In this document: piece by piece, positions 18,726-27,575 of the stretch
How the letters are laid out: every line of letters begins with the position of its first letter
Position numbering within the stretch: position 1 is the first letter of the stretch
Assembly (NCBI GenBank): GCA_041582875.1
Contig: JBFHGX010000001.1
Coordinates: 1-64,000, forward strand
From: UBA6244 sp041582875
GTDB taxonomy: Bacteria; Bacteroidota; Bacteroidia; Bacteroidales; F082
Length of the DNA: 64,000 nucleotides
Direction: 5' to 3'
Translations under genes and position numbers: made by a program
Notes under the pieces: generated by a model
Told to the model about the DNA's origin: nothing
Seen by the model: only the letters and a program-made list of their open reading frames with translations
The model's database searches: none

Positions 18726-18775
18726 AAAGCGCACCTTGTTATGCTAATTAATGCATAAAAGGTGCGCTTTTTGTT
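18726..18775 (+). terminator. rho-independent terminator after the giant kinase gene
   Basis: Perfect 12-base arms AAAGCGCACCTT (18726-18737) and AAGGTGCGCTTT (18759-18770), followed by TTGTTTTTG. It lies between convergent genes and may also stop transcripts from the permease gene on the other strand, though its T-run is weaker there. Confidence 0.85.
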
Positions 18776-18809
18776 TTTGTCATACAGCTTGACTAATTAG
18801 CAAAACTGT

Positions 18810-20105
18810 TTATTGAGGTCCTTTTTTGGTTAATTTGAGTGTGTAAACTGCTAATACAACCATCACCAGGACAATGACCAACCATAACTCGTCTAAAGTT
18901 GCGGAGGCAAATGCACTGATAATAAAAAGAGAAGAGATTGTCACAATGATGATATTGGTATACGATCGCACCCCCTTTTCTTTGTCTTTTTTGATGAGAG
19001 CAATACCTGACCAAAAGTAAGGGAACAACAACAGCATAACCGAAATGGTTACGGTAATCCCAAACGCAGCTGCGATATTACTTCCCATCATCATTAAAAC
19101 GACTTCAATAACGGTCATAATAATACCGTTGATAACCAGTCCTTTGCTGTTTATTCCATGCTTGTTGGTGTAACTGTATGCTTTGGGTAAAAATCCACTA
19201 TCGGCACTGGTTTTGGCTGCACTGGCGGAAGATAAATTCCAAACCAGAAAGCTGGCCAAACAGGCCACTGCCATTATTCCAGATACAATTTCTCCCACAA
19301 ATTTAGAGTGGAAAATGGTTTGCATGGCCAGTGCAAAAGAGGCAGGTGCCGTTTGAATTTCTTTTGCAGAGTACATGCCTTCAATTACGGTTGTTGAGGC
19401 GATATAAATAATGGCTACAATTATAAAGCCTAAAATGGTGGCAATGGGAACGACCTTTTTTGGGTTTGCAATCTGAGCGTTATTGGTCGCAACACTTTCG
19501 ACTCCAACAAATGAAAAGATGAGTATGGCAAATCCGGCCATGATAGCTTTTCCAGAACTGTCCCCACTTACATTCCAATTGTTTTCAAAAATGGCAATGT
19601 CGAAGTGAAACCATCCCGCTATGGAAGTAATAACAACTGAAATTAGCAAAAGGGTCACCGTAAGGGAAACAATTTTGGTGATTATGCCAACTCCCCGCAT
19701 CGACATCAACACAAAAACCCAAATAAGAATAATAACAGTGATGCCAAGAAAAAATGAATTGTTTAGTGCCGGGACAAACATCTCCAGATATCCCAATCCT
19801 GCAATGAGAATGGAAACATTCGAAATAAGATTTCCATAAACATAAAAGAAACCGCTCTTCGCTCCTAAAATAGGATTTACATAGGTGGCTAAGGCAGTTG
19901 GACTAGGGTCGTCAAACTGACTTCCTGCCCGAACATAAACCAAGGTTAAAAACAACGCTCCAAAAGTGACCAATATGAACGAAATCAATGTAATTGATCC
20001 GGTTTGCGCCAATTGTTGGGGTAATGCAATGATGCCACTACCTGCTAAACTTGAAACGATCAGAAAAATCGCTCCAATTAATCCTAATTTTTTTGCTTCT
20101 TTCAT
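18810..20105 (-). CDS. APC-family amino acid/polyamine permease
   Basis: A 431-residue inner-membrane transporter with about twelve hydrophobic helices. The first helix carries the APC-superfamily signature GSGIIALP (residues 23-30), the substrate-backbone-binding unwound segment, and helix 6 has FSFVGVES. Overall it resembles the basic amino acid/polyamine antiporter (PotE/AdiC) branch, but the substrate cannot be assigned. Ordinary length for the family. It stands alone, convergent with the kinase gene and separated from the divergent B12 riboswitch operon by about 500 bases. Confidence 0.85.
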   Translation of the reverse strand: MKEAKKLGLIGAIFLIVSSLAGSGIIALPQQLAQTGSITLISFILVTFGALFLTLVYVRAGSQFDDPSPTALATYVNPILGAKSGFFYVYGNLISNVSILIAGLGYLEMFVPALNNSFFLGITVIILIWVFVLMSMRGVGIITKIVSLTVTLLLISVVITSIAGWFHFDIAIFENNWNVSGDSSGKAIMAGFAILIFSFVGVESVATNNAQIANPKKVVPIATILGFIIVAIIYIASTTVIEGMYSAKEIQTAPASFALAMQTIFHSKFVGEIVSGIMAVACLASFLVWNLSSASAAKTSADSGFLPKAYSYTNKHGINSKGLVINGIIMTVIEVVLMMMGSNIAAAFGITVTISVMLLLFPYFWSGIALIKKDKEKGVRSYTNIIIVTISSLFIISAFASATLDELWLVIVLVMVVLAVYTLKLTKKGPQ

Positions 20106-20326
20106 GGTGATATTATTGTGATGAATAAAAGGGTAATATGATTAGATTAAATGAATTTCACTGTTGATTTGATGCAAACCGTCTCTTGTTGTCAAATATA
20201 GGAAATTAATCTGCTTATATAACAGAATCAATTAAATAGCTTTTGTTTAACATTCTGTGAGATGTTTTTCACAATGGTATCTTAAAAACTTTTCGTTAAA
20301 TGGTTACCAACAAATTCATTTTTATA

Positions 20327-20334
20327 TACTTTTG
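20327..20334 (+). promoter_or_regulatory. candidate -7 box for the B12 riboswitch operon
   Basis: TACTTTTG fits TAnnTTTG and would place the transcription start at about 20340, right where the riboswitch begins. No convincing -33 TTTG. Confidence 0.5.
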
Positions 20335-20340
20335 CAGCGA

Positions 20341-20517
20341 TTTAGGTGTTTGTTTATCAGACCTGATAAATAACTTAATAAGGGAAGCAGGTGTAAATCC
20401 TGCACAGTTCCCGCTGCTGTGAGCTCAAATTTGTGCTTCTGTAACCTGGTCACTTTCCGCCATTGGCGAATGGGAAGGCCTCAGAAGTGAGTGAAGTCAG
20501 AAGACCTGCCTGCATCA
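20341..20517 (+). promoter_or_regulatory. cobalamin (adenosylcobalamin-type) riboswitch
   Basis: The conserved core is readable: AATAAGGGAAGCAGGTGTAA (20378-20397) then ATCC and ACAGTTCCCGCTGCTGTG, an arm with GGGAAGGCC, and the B12 box AGTCAGAAGACCTGCC (20495-20510). About 110 bases separate it from the first start codon at 20631. I see no terminator with a T-run in this stretch, so control is probably at translation initiation. High cobalamin would be expected to repress the four downstream genes for B12 capture. Confidence 0.93.
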
Positions 20518-20630
20518 ATATGTGATCAAAGCTTTCGGGATAAAAGCATGATGATGTCGATGACATTGTTGTCAAATATTTCCTGTGAAGTTTTGAGGTA
20601 GTTAATTGTTTAAACCTTAAAGCTTTTCTA

Positions 20631-21908
20631 ATGAAAAAAAATTACTTTTTAATGATTGCAGTGGCTACACTGTTGATGTTCTCCAATCTGGAGGCACAAA
20701 ATTATGCTGTAAAACAAGTCCTTATCGGTTCAGGTGGGAATTTCAGCGATCCTGAGGATTTTGTTGAATTAAGTACCTATAACCCGGCCAGCAACGCTTC
20801 CTGGGGGTTTGGTTCCATCCTCACTCAAAGTATTCAGGACATGCTGATTGATGGTGATGTATTGTACGTGGCAGCTCAGGATTCTATTGCAAAATTTAGC
20901 CTTTTAACCTACAATCGACTCGCTATTACTTATGCTCCCGGCGTTAATAAACTGGCTGTTTATGAAAATAAATTACTAGCGACTTTCGCCTATCCAAACA
21001 CGGCTGATTTTCTACGTGTGTATTATGCCGACAACCTTGACTTTTACACTTCTATTCCGCAAATTTCGGATGAAGCTGCAGGAATGCTTGTCGTGGAGAA
21101 TAAATTATTTGTGGCTGTTCCCGGTGGTTGGATGAGCACAGTTGGAAAAATTGCACTTATCGATTTAAGTGAGTTTCTATTTTTGAAAGAAGTGAGTTTT
21201 GGTGCGCAGTCGGCTGGAATATTTAATCTTTATCTGAATGGTGAACAGATTATTACTGTTAATAAATCAGCTTGGGGAGCCACCTCCGGTTATTTAACAC
21301 AAGTAAATCAATCTTTATCACAATTCACACATACTGAGATTCCTTATGCGATAGGAGCAGGCGTAGGTATGCTTAACAACAGTCTTTTTGTTCAAATGAA
21401 TGGTGGTATTGGCGAAGTGAACCTGACTGACATGACTTTGGTAAATGAATCGGTAGTTGAACCAACTGATCTGACCATGGCTGCAGCAGTTCTCGATACG
21501 GTAAATTCCCTGTTTTATGTTACAACAACAGATTATGCTTCTGTTGGTGAAGGGTTTGTGTTTAATATGAATGGAGAAAATATTGCTTCCTTTGAAGCAG
21601 GAATTGCTCCTGAGTCTGTGGTGATTGACTATAAAATATCATCTGACATTGGAGAGCACCTTTCTGTTGTTAATATAGATGCTTCGCCGAATCCGGCTGA
21701 AGACTATTGTACGTTGAGCTTTCCAAAGGAACTTACAGGTGCATATTGGGTTGTCACTGATTTGCAAGGACGTAGGATTTTAAACGGGTATGTTTCGGCA
21801 AATGAACAATCTGTTGTTTTGGATTTAAGTTCATTGCAATCAGGTATGTATTTGGCTACTGCCCAAAATAGGAGTTATCACGCTGTGGTTAAGATCCTTA
21901 TTAAATAG
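20631..21908 (+). CDS. T9SS-sorted beta-propeller-like surface protein, first gene of the B12 operon
   Basis: A 425-residue exported protein: signal peptide (to about residue 22, LEAQN), a beta-strand-rich repeat region (about 25-335) and a type IX secretion type A sorting domain (about 348-425, NIDASPNPAEDYCTL ... GMYLATAQN ... KILIK). The repeats resemble those of the BtuG-like lipoprotein at 24854: TQSIQDMLIDGDVLYVAAQD versus AQSITIEGDTAYLLINNS, and the last blade ends FEAGIAPESV versus FEAGIIPGAF. I infer a distant BtuG-like B12-binding propeller attached to the surface through T9SS instead of a lipid. Direct control by the riboswitch supports a role in cobalamin uptake. Binding itself is unproven. 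Confidence 0.72.
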   Translation: MKKNYFLMIAVATLLMFSNLEAQNYAVKQVLIGSGGNFSDPEDFVELSTYNPASNASWGFGSILTQSIQDMLIDGDVLYVAAQDSIAKFSLLTYNRLAITYAPGVNKLAVYENKLLATFAYPNTADFLRVYYADNLDFYTSIPQISDEAAGMLVVENKLFVAVPGGWMSTVGKIALIDLSEFLFLKEVSFGAQSAGIFNLYLNGEQIITVNKSAWGATSGYLTQVNQSLSQFTHTEIPYAIGAGVGMLNNSLFVQMNGGIGEVNLTDMTLVNESVVEPTDLTMAAAVLDTVNSLFYVTTTDYASVGEGFVFNMNGENIASFEAGIAPESVVIDYKISSDIGEHLSVVNIDASPNPAEDYCTLSFPKELTGAYWVVTDLQGRRILNGYVSANEQSVVLDLSSLQSGMYLATAQNRSYHAVVKILIK

Positions 21909-21910
21909 TG

Positions 21911-22918
21911 ATGTTTCTATACAAAGTAAATAACTTACTAAAGCAACAACGTGTCCATCAACTTGTTTTGATGGGCATGTTGCTACTCACATTATCAGCA
22001 AAATCGCAGTTCCCTCCAGCTGCGGAATTGCCAGGTTCCACAGCAATAGCTGCAGACAGTCCAACATTTGTCGCTTGGGCTTCTAGGTGCGATTTTATTG
22101 CAGGATGGATGGATATTACACGTGAGGAGTTAGGCGTTGTAAATTATGGTCTTCCCGAGTACGCTACTCAAAGCGCAGACAATCAGGTATTAAGTTTGGG
22201 AGATGGGGGAGTAGCTACCTGTTTTTTTAATGTGCCAATATCTGATGGTGCAGGTTGGGATTTTGCAGTATTTGAAAACTCTTTCGATGATGCTTTTCTG
22301 GAGTTGGCTTTTGTTGAGGTGAGTTCAGATGGTGAATTCTTCGTTCGCTTTCCTTCAACTTCGCTAACGCAAGCAATAACTCAAATCGAAACTTTTGGTA
22401 CTCTAGAAGCTACTCAATTAAATAACCTGGCTGGGAAATACCGGGGTGGTTATGGTGTTCCTTTCGATTTAAACGAGCTTTCTGGAATTCAAGGGTTGGA
22501 TATTGCTCATGTTGTGGCAGTCAGGATAGTGGATGTTGTTGGGAATATTCTTCCTGAATGGGCAAGCTTTGATGCCAATGATAATCGAATAAACGATCCA
22601 TGGCCCACAGCCTTCGAAACAGGCGGTTTCGATTTGGATGCCGTTGGTGTTATCCATAATCAGGATAATACCGATGTAATCAGTTTGAATGAATCAGCAG
22701 CTATACGTATTTTTCCTAACCCTGTACATGATCATTTTTCTTTTGAATCTGAACAGATAATTGAAAGTTTAGTAATCTTTAATGCCTCTGGAAAACAGGT
22801 TTATAGTGCCTTTAATGTGAATAGTTTAGAGATAGTATCTCAATCTTGGTCTGAAGGTATTTACATCGTAAAAGTATTGTCTGACAGCCATTTTTACACT
22901 TTTAAAATAGTGAAATGA
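21911..22918 (+). CDS. T9SS-sorted surface protein of the B12 uptake operon
   Basis: About 335 residues from ATG 21911 (a GTG at 21908 overlaps the previous stop; either gives translational coupling). A positively charged N-region and a hydrophobic segment (LVLMGMLLLTLSAKSQ) form the signal peptide. Residues about 30-250 are a beta-rich domain with the segments LSLGDGGVATCFF, WDFAVFENSF, FVEVSSDGEFFVRFP and FDLDAVGVI, a type of surface protein that often sits beside B12-linked TonB receptors in Bacteroidota. A T9SS sorting domain follows (IRIFPNPVHDHF ... EGIYIVKV). The B12-binding BtuH family of gut Bacteroides plays a comparable role, but I cannot confirm homology. Likely a cobalamin- or cobinamide-capturing protein. 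Confidence 0.7.
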   Translation: MFLYKVNNLLKQQRVHQLVLMGMLLLTLSAKSQFPPAAELPGSTAIAADSPTFVAWASRCDFIAGWMDITREELGVVNYGLPEYATQSADNQVLSLGDGGVATCFFNVPISDGAGWDFAVFENSFDDAFLELAFVEVSSDGEFFVRFPSTSLTQAITQIETFGTLEATQLNNLAGKYRGGYGVPFDLNELSGIQGLDIAHVVAVRIVDVVGNILPEWASFDANDNRINDPWPTAFETGGFDLDAVGVIHNQDNTDVISLNESAAIRIFPNPVHDHFSFESEQIIESLVIFNASGKQVYSAFNVNSLEIVSQSWSEGIYIVKVLSDSHFYTFKIVK

Positions 22919-22922
22919 TTCA

Positions 22923-24857
22923 ATGATCTTTAAGAGAAAATATATGTTACTGGGACTGTTGAGTCTGATATCATTTCGGCATTTGCATGCTCAGGCTATT
23001 TTCGATACCTTAAATTTGATTGAGTTTGAAGTCATTGCTAAGCAATTCCAAGGTGGAAATACGGCTAAATCACAACAACTCGATTCGATACAGATGCGTG
23101 AATTTGATCAACAGGATTTGGGTGATTTGCTTGCCGCCTACACCCCTGCATATGTTAAGTCATACGGAAGAGGAACAATTGCTACGGTTTCCTTTCGTGG
23201 AGCTGGATCGTCACATACACAAGTGCTTTGGGAAGGATTTCAACTTAATTCGGCCATGCTCGGACAGGTTGATTTCTCGCAGGTTCCCAACGCTTTTTTT
23301 ACAGATGTAGAGCTCCTGTTTGGAGGATCTACATTATCAAATTCTTCGGGTGCCTTTGGGGGAAGTGTAAATTTGTCGAGTACGACGGACGAAAATAAAT
23401 CTGCCGAAAAATTTCAATTGGAACAAACCGTGGGAAGCTTTAATACCTGGCTTACTTCCGGTCAGTTAAATCTAAGGTTTGGAAAGCTTAAATCGCTTAC
23501 AAAAGTTGTTCATTATACATCGGATAACGATTTTTCGTATTACAACAACGCGATTCTTCCCTTCATGGAAATGAAACAACAAGAGGCTGCTTATTGTCAT
23601 TCTGGGTTTTTACAGCACTTTGAATTACCTGTTAATCAACATGCAACAGTCTATGTCAAGTCGTGGAACCAATGGTTCGACCGTGATTTGCCGCCCATCA
23701 TGACCAATGTATTCAAACAACAGAAAGAGTATCAATATGATTTTACCTCCCGCTCAATTATTGGGTGGAAATTTAATCGGCAAAAGGCATCGTTTGAGAT
23801 AAAAGGTGCATATTTTCATGAGTATTACCATTATTATCTGAATACAATCTCTAACGATACCACACGCCATATCGATACAAAGAATAAGATAAATAGTTAT
23901 TACCTAAAGGGAAATGCAACGACTGAGTTAGGAAATGGATATATCATGACAACAGGTGTAGATTTTGACCATCAATCGGTAGAAAGTCCAAATTATACGA
24001 GTGATAAAGTAAGAAATACGGCCGTTGTTTCGGTTTCCATTGAAAAATCACTCTTTAACCGATTGTTGTTGAAGTTCCTGTTGCGTGAAGAGTATTCTGA
24101 CCAAAAATTTTCACCAATGTTGCCTTATTTTGGTATCAATTACCTTCCATTCAGTCGTGATAATGTGTCGATACGGTGGAATATCTCAAAAAATTATAAG
24201 CGACCTACTCTCAATGAGTTATACTTTTATCCAATGGGGAATGAGAATTTATTAACTGAATTTGCCATCGGAACAGAATTTGGCGTCGATTTCAATCAGG
24301 ATATTAATGAAATGCAAAAGATTCATTTTGGCATTTCAGCCTATTATTCATCCATTGACAATTGGATTCAATGGTCACCAGGCGATTATACCGATTGGCT
24401 TCCATCTAATGTAGAGAGTGTAGTCTCAAAAGGAATAGAAACTTCTGTAAAGTGGGAGGGAAGTTTTAATGATATTAGATTGTCGGCAGCAGCTCAGTAC
24501 TCCTACACGGATACACGTGAAGATATGCTTGAATCCAAGCCTGTTCAACTTCCATATATTCCGGTTAATCAGGTTAATGGATTTATGACTATCGATTACC
24601 ACTCTTATTATGCACGTTGGAATGTCAACTATGTGGGTGAACGAAATACTACGCTTGATGAAATCAATGATAAATTAAAACGGTTACCAGCCTACTGGCT
24701 TCATCACTTAACTATTGGACGGAAATTTGAATTATTGAAAGTGAAGACTGAATTTAGAATCAAGCTATACAATATTTTTAATGTGGATTATCAAGCAGTT
24801 CGTTGGCGAGCCATGCCTGGCAGGTATGTGGAGTTTTCTCTTAAACTAAAACTATGA
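22923..24857 (+). CDS. btuB: BtuB-like TonB-dependent receptor for cobalamin
   Basis: A 644-residue outer-membrane receptor: signal peptide to about residue 23, plug domain (about 30-150, with LLAAYTPAYVKSYGRGTIAT and VSFRGAGSSHTQVLWEG) and a 22-strand-type barrel ending VEFSLKLKL. It lacks the carboxypeptidase-like N-domain of SusC proteins and has the size of BtuB. Position in an operon headed by a cobalamin riboswitch, between two surface proteins and a BtuG-like lipoprotein, makes vitamin B12 or a related corrinoid the expected substrate. Its start lies 4 bases after the preceding stop and its end overlaps the next ATG. The inner-membrane BtuCDF genes are not in the window. Confidence 0.85.
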   Translation: MIFKRKYMLLGLLSLISFRHLHAQAIFDTLNLIEFEVIAKQFQGGNTAKSQQLDSIQMREFDQQDLGDLLAAYTPAYVKSYGRGTIATVSFRGAGSSHTQVLWEGFQLNSAMLGQVDFSQVPNAFFTDVELLFGGSTLSNSSGAFGGSVNLSSTTDENKSAEKFQLEQTVGSFNTWLTSGQLNLRFGKLKSLTKVVHYTSDNDFSYYNNAILPFMEMKQQEAAYCHSGFLQHFELPVNQHATVYVKSWNQWFDRDLPPIMTNVFKQQKEYQYDFTSRSIIGWKFNRQKASFEIKGAYFHEYYHYYLNTISNDTTRHIDTKNKINSYYLKGNATTELGNGYIMTTGVDFDHQSVESPNYTSDKVRNTAVVSVSIEKSLFNRLLLKFLLREEYSDQKFSPMLPYFGINYLPFSRDNVSIRWNISKNYKRPTLNELYFYPMGNENLLTEFAIGTEFGVDFNQDINEMQKIHFGISAYYSSIDNWIQWSPGDYTDWLPSNVESVVSKGIETSVKWEGSFNDIRLSAAAQYSYTDTREDMLESKPVQLPYIPVNQVNGFMTIDYHSYYARWNVNYVGERNTTLDEINDKLKRLPAYWLHHLTIGRKFELLKVKTEFRIKLYNIFNVDYQAVRWRAMPGRYVEFSLKLKL

Positions 24858-25906
24858 TGAATAAAATAATGCTAACGTTGATCATGGCCATTTTGGCTGT
24901 GTCATGTACCCAAAAATCCACCACAGATCCGGTGATATTGCCGCTACGCGAAAACGGCATCTTTGTGCTGAATCAAGGGAACTTTACCTATGCTAATGCT
25001 TCATTTAGCTACTACAATCCTGATGACAAATCAGTAAAACAAAACGTTTTTTATGAAACAAATGGAGTACCTTTAGGTGATGTGGCGCAGAGTATTACCA
25101 TTGAAGGAGATACGGCTTACTTGCTTATCAATAACTCCGGTTTTATTTATGCCATTAACCGCCACAATGGCGAATTTATTGGAAAGATAACGGGTTTTGA
25201 ATCGCCGCGACAAATGATTTTCGTTAATCCTAACAAGGCCTATGTTTCTGATCTGTATGCGCATGAAATTTCGGTGATTTCACCATTAACAAACGAAATG
25301 GTCAAGCGAATTCCGCTTGGAAGAAGTTCGGAATCCATGGTACTTGCAAATAATCAGGTGTTTATAGCCAATTGGTCTGATTACAATCAATCAGATAATA
25401 ATAATGTAATATCTGTAATTGATGCCGAAAGTGATCAGCTAATAGACACCATCCATGTTGGAAAAGAACCCAATAGTATGGTGGTTGATATTAATGGGAA
25501 TATATGGGTACTTTGTTCAGGCGGGTATATGAATGATGAAATCCCCACTTTATGGAAAATCGATCCCGTGTCGCGTCAGGTGCTACACACAGCAAGATTC
25601 CCTGAAATAATTTCCAATCCAACCTATTTGACCATTGATCGATTGCATCATGAATTGCTATTTTTGAATGAAGGTATTTATAAAATGGGTATTCAGGATA
25701 CCACCATTCCCACTCAAGCATTTATCCCGCAAGGTGAATTAAATTTTTATGCACTCTATGCAGTTCCATCAACAGGCGAGATATACGTTAGTGATGCTGG
25801 TAATTACTTAAGCAATGGCTGGGTATACAGATACAATCCGGAAGGAACAGAAATCGACAGATTTGAAGCCGGTATCATTCCAGGTGCATTTAGAATAAAT
25901 GATTAA
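24854..25906 (+). CDS. btuG: BtuG-like surface lipoprotein (beta-propeller, YncE-like)
   Basis: A 350-residue lipoprotein: signal peptide with lipobox ending at C18 (AILAVSC), then seven-blade propeller-like repeats of the YncE type (for example KAYVSDLYAHEISVISPLTN, NVISVIDAESDQLIDTIHVG, KEPNSMVVDINGNIWVLCSG). BtuG of Bacteroides thetaiotaomicron is such a propeller, sits on BtuB and binds B12 extremely tightly. The order btuB-btuG under a cobalamin riboswitch matches. The ATG overlaps the btuB stop (ATGATG/TGA), so the two are translationally coupled. Identity is inferred from fold type and context, so the symbol is tentative. Confidence 0.75.
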   Translation: MMNKIMLTLIMAILAVSCTQKSTTDPVILPLRENGIFVLNQGNFTYANASFSYYNPDDKSVKQNVFYETNGVPLGDVAQSITIEGDTAYLLINNSGFIYAINRHNGEFIGKITGFESPRQMIFVNPNKAYVSDLYAHEISVISPLTNEMVKRIPLGRSSESMVLANNQVFIANWSDYNQSDNNNVISVIDAESDQLIDTIHVGKEPNSMVVDINGNIWVLCSGGYMNDEIPTLWKIDPVSRQVLHTARFPEIISNPTYLTIDRLHHELLFLNEGIYKMGIQDTTIPTQAFIPQGELNFYALYAVPSTGEIYVSDAGNYLSNGWVYRYNPEGTEIDRFEAGIIPGAFRIND

Positions 25907-25997
25907 GAAGTATATTACTGTCAATTAGGAAGTAATGCTTACTGCGTAGAGGATTGACAAGGAGAAAATCGAGAAACTTAATGAGATTTTCGTAAAA

Positions 25998-26987
25998 CTA
26001 TTTGATTAATTTTCTTACAGCCACCCATTGTTTCAACATGTCGCGGGCGTCGCGGGCAGGATAGCCTAAAACCGTTTGACCTGCAGCCACATCGTTCATG
26101 ACGCCTGAACCGGCACCAACAATACCGCCTGATTGAATGGTAACATGATCCTTTATCGATGCGCTACCGCCAATAATTACGCCGTCTCCCAAGGTAACTG
26201 ACCCGGCCAGACCGCTATTACCTGCCATAATACAGGAGCGTCCTAATACGCAATTGTGAGCAATTTGAACGAGGTTGTCAATTTTACAACCATCCCCTAA
26301 AATTGTTGAACTGAATTTACCCCGGTCGACACATGAATTGGCACCAATTTCAACGCCATTGCCGATAACCACGTTTCCAATTTGAGGAATTTTTGTTAGC
26401 CCGCGACCATCTTCACTCGGACGATAGCCAAATCCATCAGCTCCAATGCTTACATTGGTATGAAAGATACAATACATGCCAATTTCGCTGCGCTCTCGAA
26501 TGACTGTTCCCGACCAAATGATAGTTCCTTTACCAATCGATGTGTCATCCATGATGGTAACATTAGGGTACAAAAGTACACCTTCACCCAAATTTACATT
26601 TTTACCGACATAACATCCAGCTCCGATTTTACAGCCCTCACCCATGGTGGCTGTAGGATGAACAACAGCCGTGGGATGAATATTTTCTTCAAATTCAGGA
26701 AGCCCCGGGTCGAACAATTCGAGCAATTTAGCCATAGCCAAATCTGCGTTCTTAACTTTAATCAAAGCCCTGTTTTCACCTGGCTCTAATTTTAGTTTTT
26801 CATCAATCACTGCAGCACAGGCATTTGAAGATTCCCAATGCTTGATATATTTTCTACTTCCAATAAAGGTGATGTGGTTATTTTGAGCCTTCTCAATCTG
26901 TTCAGGACCAACAATTTTACTATTGGTTTGTCCAATTAATTCACCTGATAACAGGTCGTTTATTTCGGCAATGGTATACAATTTCAT
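25998..26987 (-). CDS. lpxD: LpxD-type UDP-3-O-acylglucosamine N-acyltransferase
   Basis: A 329-residue protein with an N-terminal uridine-binding domain (about 1-100) and a left-handed beta-helix of hexapeptide repeats (about 101-290), ending with a short helical tail. The catalytic His of the family lies in NLVQIAHNCVLG. The enzyme would transfer a 3-hydroxyacyl chain from acyl carrier protein to UDP-acyl-glucosamine in lipid A synthesis. The usual Bacteroidota lpxD lies in a cluster with lpxC/fabZ and lpxA; here none is nearby, so this could be a second LpxD paralogue with a special acyl donor. Single gene, convergent with the B12 operon. Confidence 0.82.
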   Translation of the reverse strand: MKLYTIAEINDLLSGELIGQTNSKIVGPEQIEKAQNNHITFIGSRKYIKHWESSNACAAVIDEKLKLEPGENRALIKVKNADLAMAKLLELFDPGLPEFEENIHPTAVVHPTATMGEGCKIGAGCYVGKNVNLGEGVLLYPNVTIMDDTSIGKGTIIWSGTVIRERSEIGMYCIFHTNVSIGADGFGYRPSEDGRGLTKIPQIGNVVIGNGVEIGANSCVDRGKFSSTILGDGCKIDNLVQIAHNCVLGRSCIMAGNSGLAGSVTLGDGVIIGGSASIKDHVTIQSGGIVGAGSGVMNDVAAGQTVLGYPARDARDMLKQWVAVRKLIK

Positions 26988-27059
26988 GCAAATAGATTTT
27001 TGATAGATCTTGTTTTAACAATCTGTAAATTAAGGTTGAAGCATAGTAATTCCTGCTTA

Positions 27060-27533
27060 CTAATAGGGGATTTTATTGTCACTGGTATTCCAGGCATCAA
27101 ATACTTTTACGGCTTCCTCACGCATCAACTGCAAAGAGGATAGTGATCGTTCATTTTTTGGTAAGGCAAATTCCTTATAAATATAAGAATCATCGAAATC
27201 AGCTTTCGCTGCATCGTCTTTGGTGGCTGCATAATACAACTTTCCGATTTTAGCCCAGTAAATGGCACCTAAACACATAGGGCAGGGTTCACAACTGGCA
27301 TAAATCTCACAATCAGATAGATCAAATGATCCAATATGAGAAGTAGCCTGTCGTATGGCCACAATCTCGGCATGTGCCGTTGGATCGTTTGAGCTGGTTA
27401 CCTGGTTAGCTCCCGCACCAATTATTTCTCCATTCTTCACCACTACTGCACCAAAAGGACCACCATGACTGCTTGTCACATTGCTCATTGCCAACGAAAT
27501 GGCCTCCTTCATATATGCTTTTCTATCTTCCAT
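27060..27533 (-). CDS. guaD: guanine deaminase (cytidine-deaminase fold)
   Basis: A 157-residue zinc hydrolase converting guanine to xanthine. The zinc site is complete: H and catalytic E in TAHAEIVAI (about residues 52-60) and two Cys in SCEPCPMC. The C-terminal segment (AKADFDDSYIYKEFALP ... AFDAWN-like end) matches bacterial GuaD such as the Bacillus subtilis enzyme instead of TadA or cytidine deaminase, and the length agrees. Last gene of a compact reverse-strand run (aminotransferase, PAD-like, aat, guaD), 42 bases after aat. Confidence 0.88.
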   Translation of the reverse strand: MEDRKAYMKEAISLAMSNVTSSHGGPFGAVVVKNGEIIGAGANQVTSSNDPTAHAEIVAIRQATSHIGSFDLSDCEIYASCEPCPMCLGAIYWAKIGKLYYAATKDDAAKADFDDSYIYKEFALPKNERSLSSLQLMREEAVKVFDAWNTSDNKIPY

Positions 27534-27575
27534 TGTAATTTGGTTTAACCATTTATTTTATTAAAAGATTCTTTA

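Noticed and set aside
25963..25992. GAAAATC/GATTTTC repeat between the BtuG-like gene and lpxD
   Set aside because: Seven AT-rich base pairs with no T-run; likely chance in this AT-rich genome.
27060..27533. tRNA adenosine deaminase (TadA) as identity of the deaminase
   Set aside because: C-terminal FDDSYIYKE segment and overall pattern match guanine deaminase instead; the shared HAE and PCxxC zinc motifs alone are not decisive.
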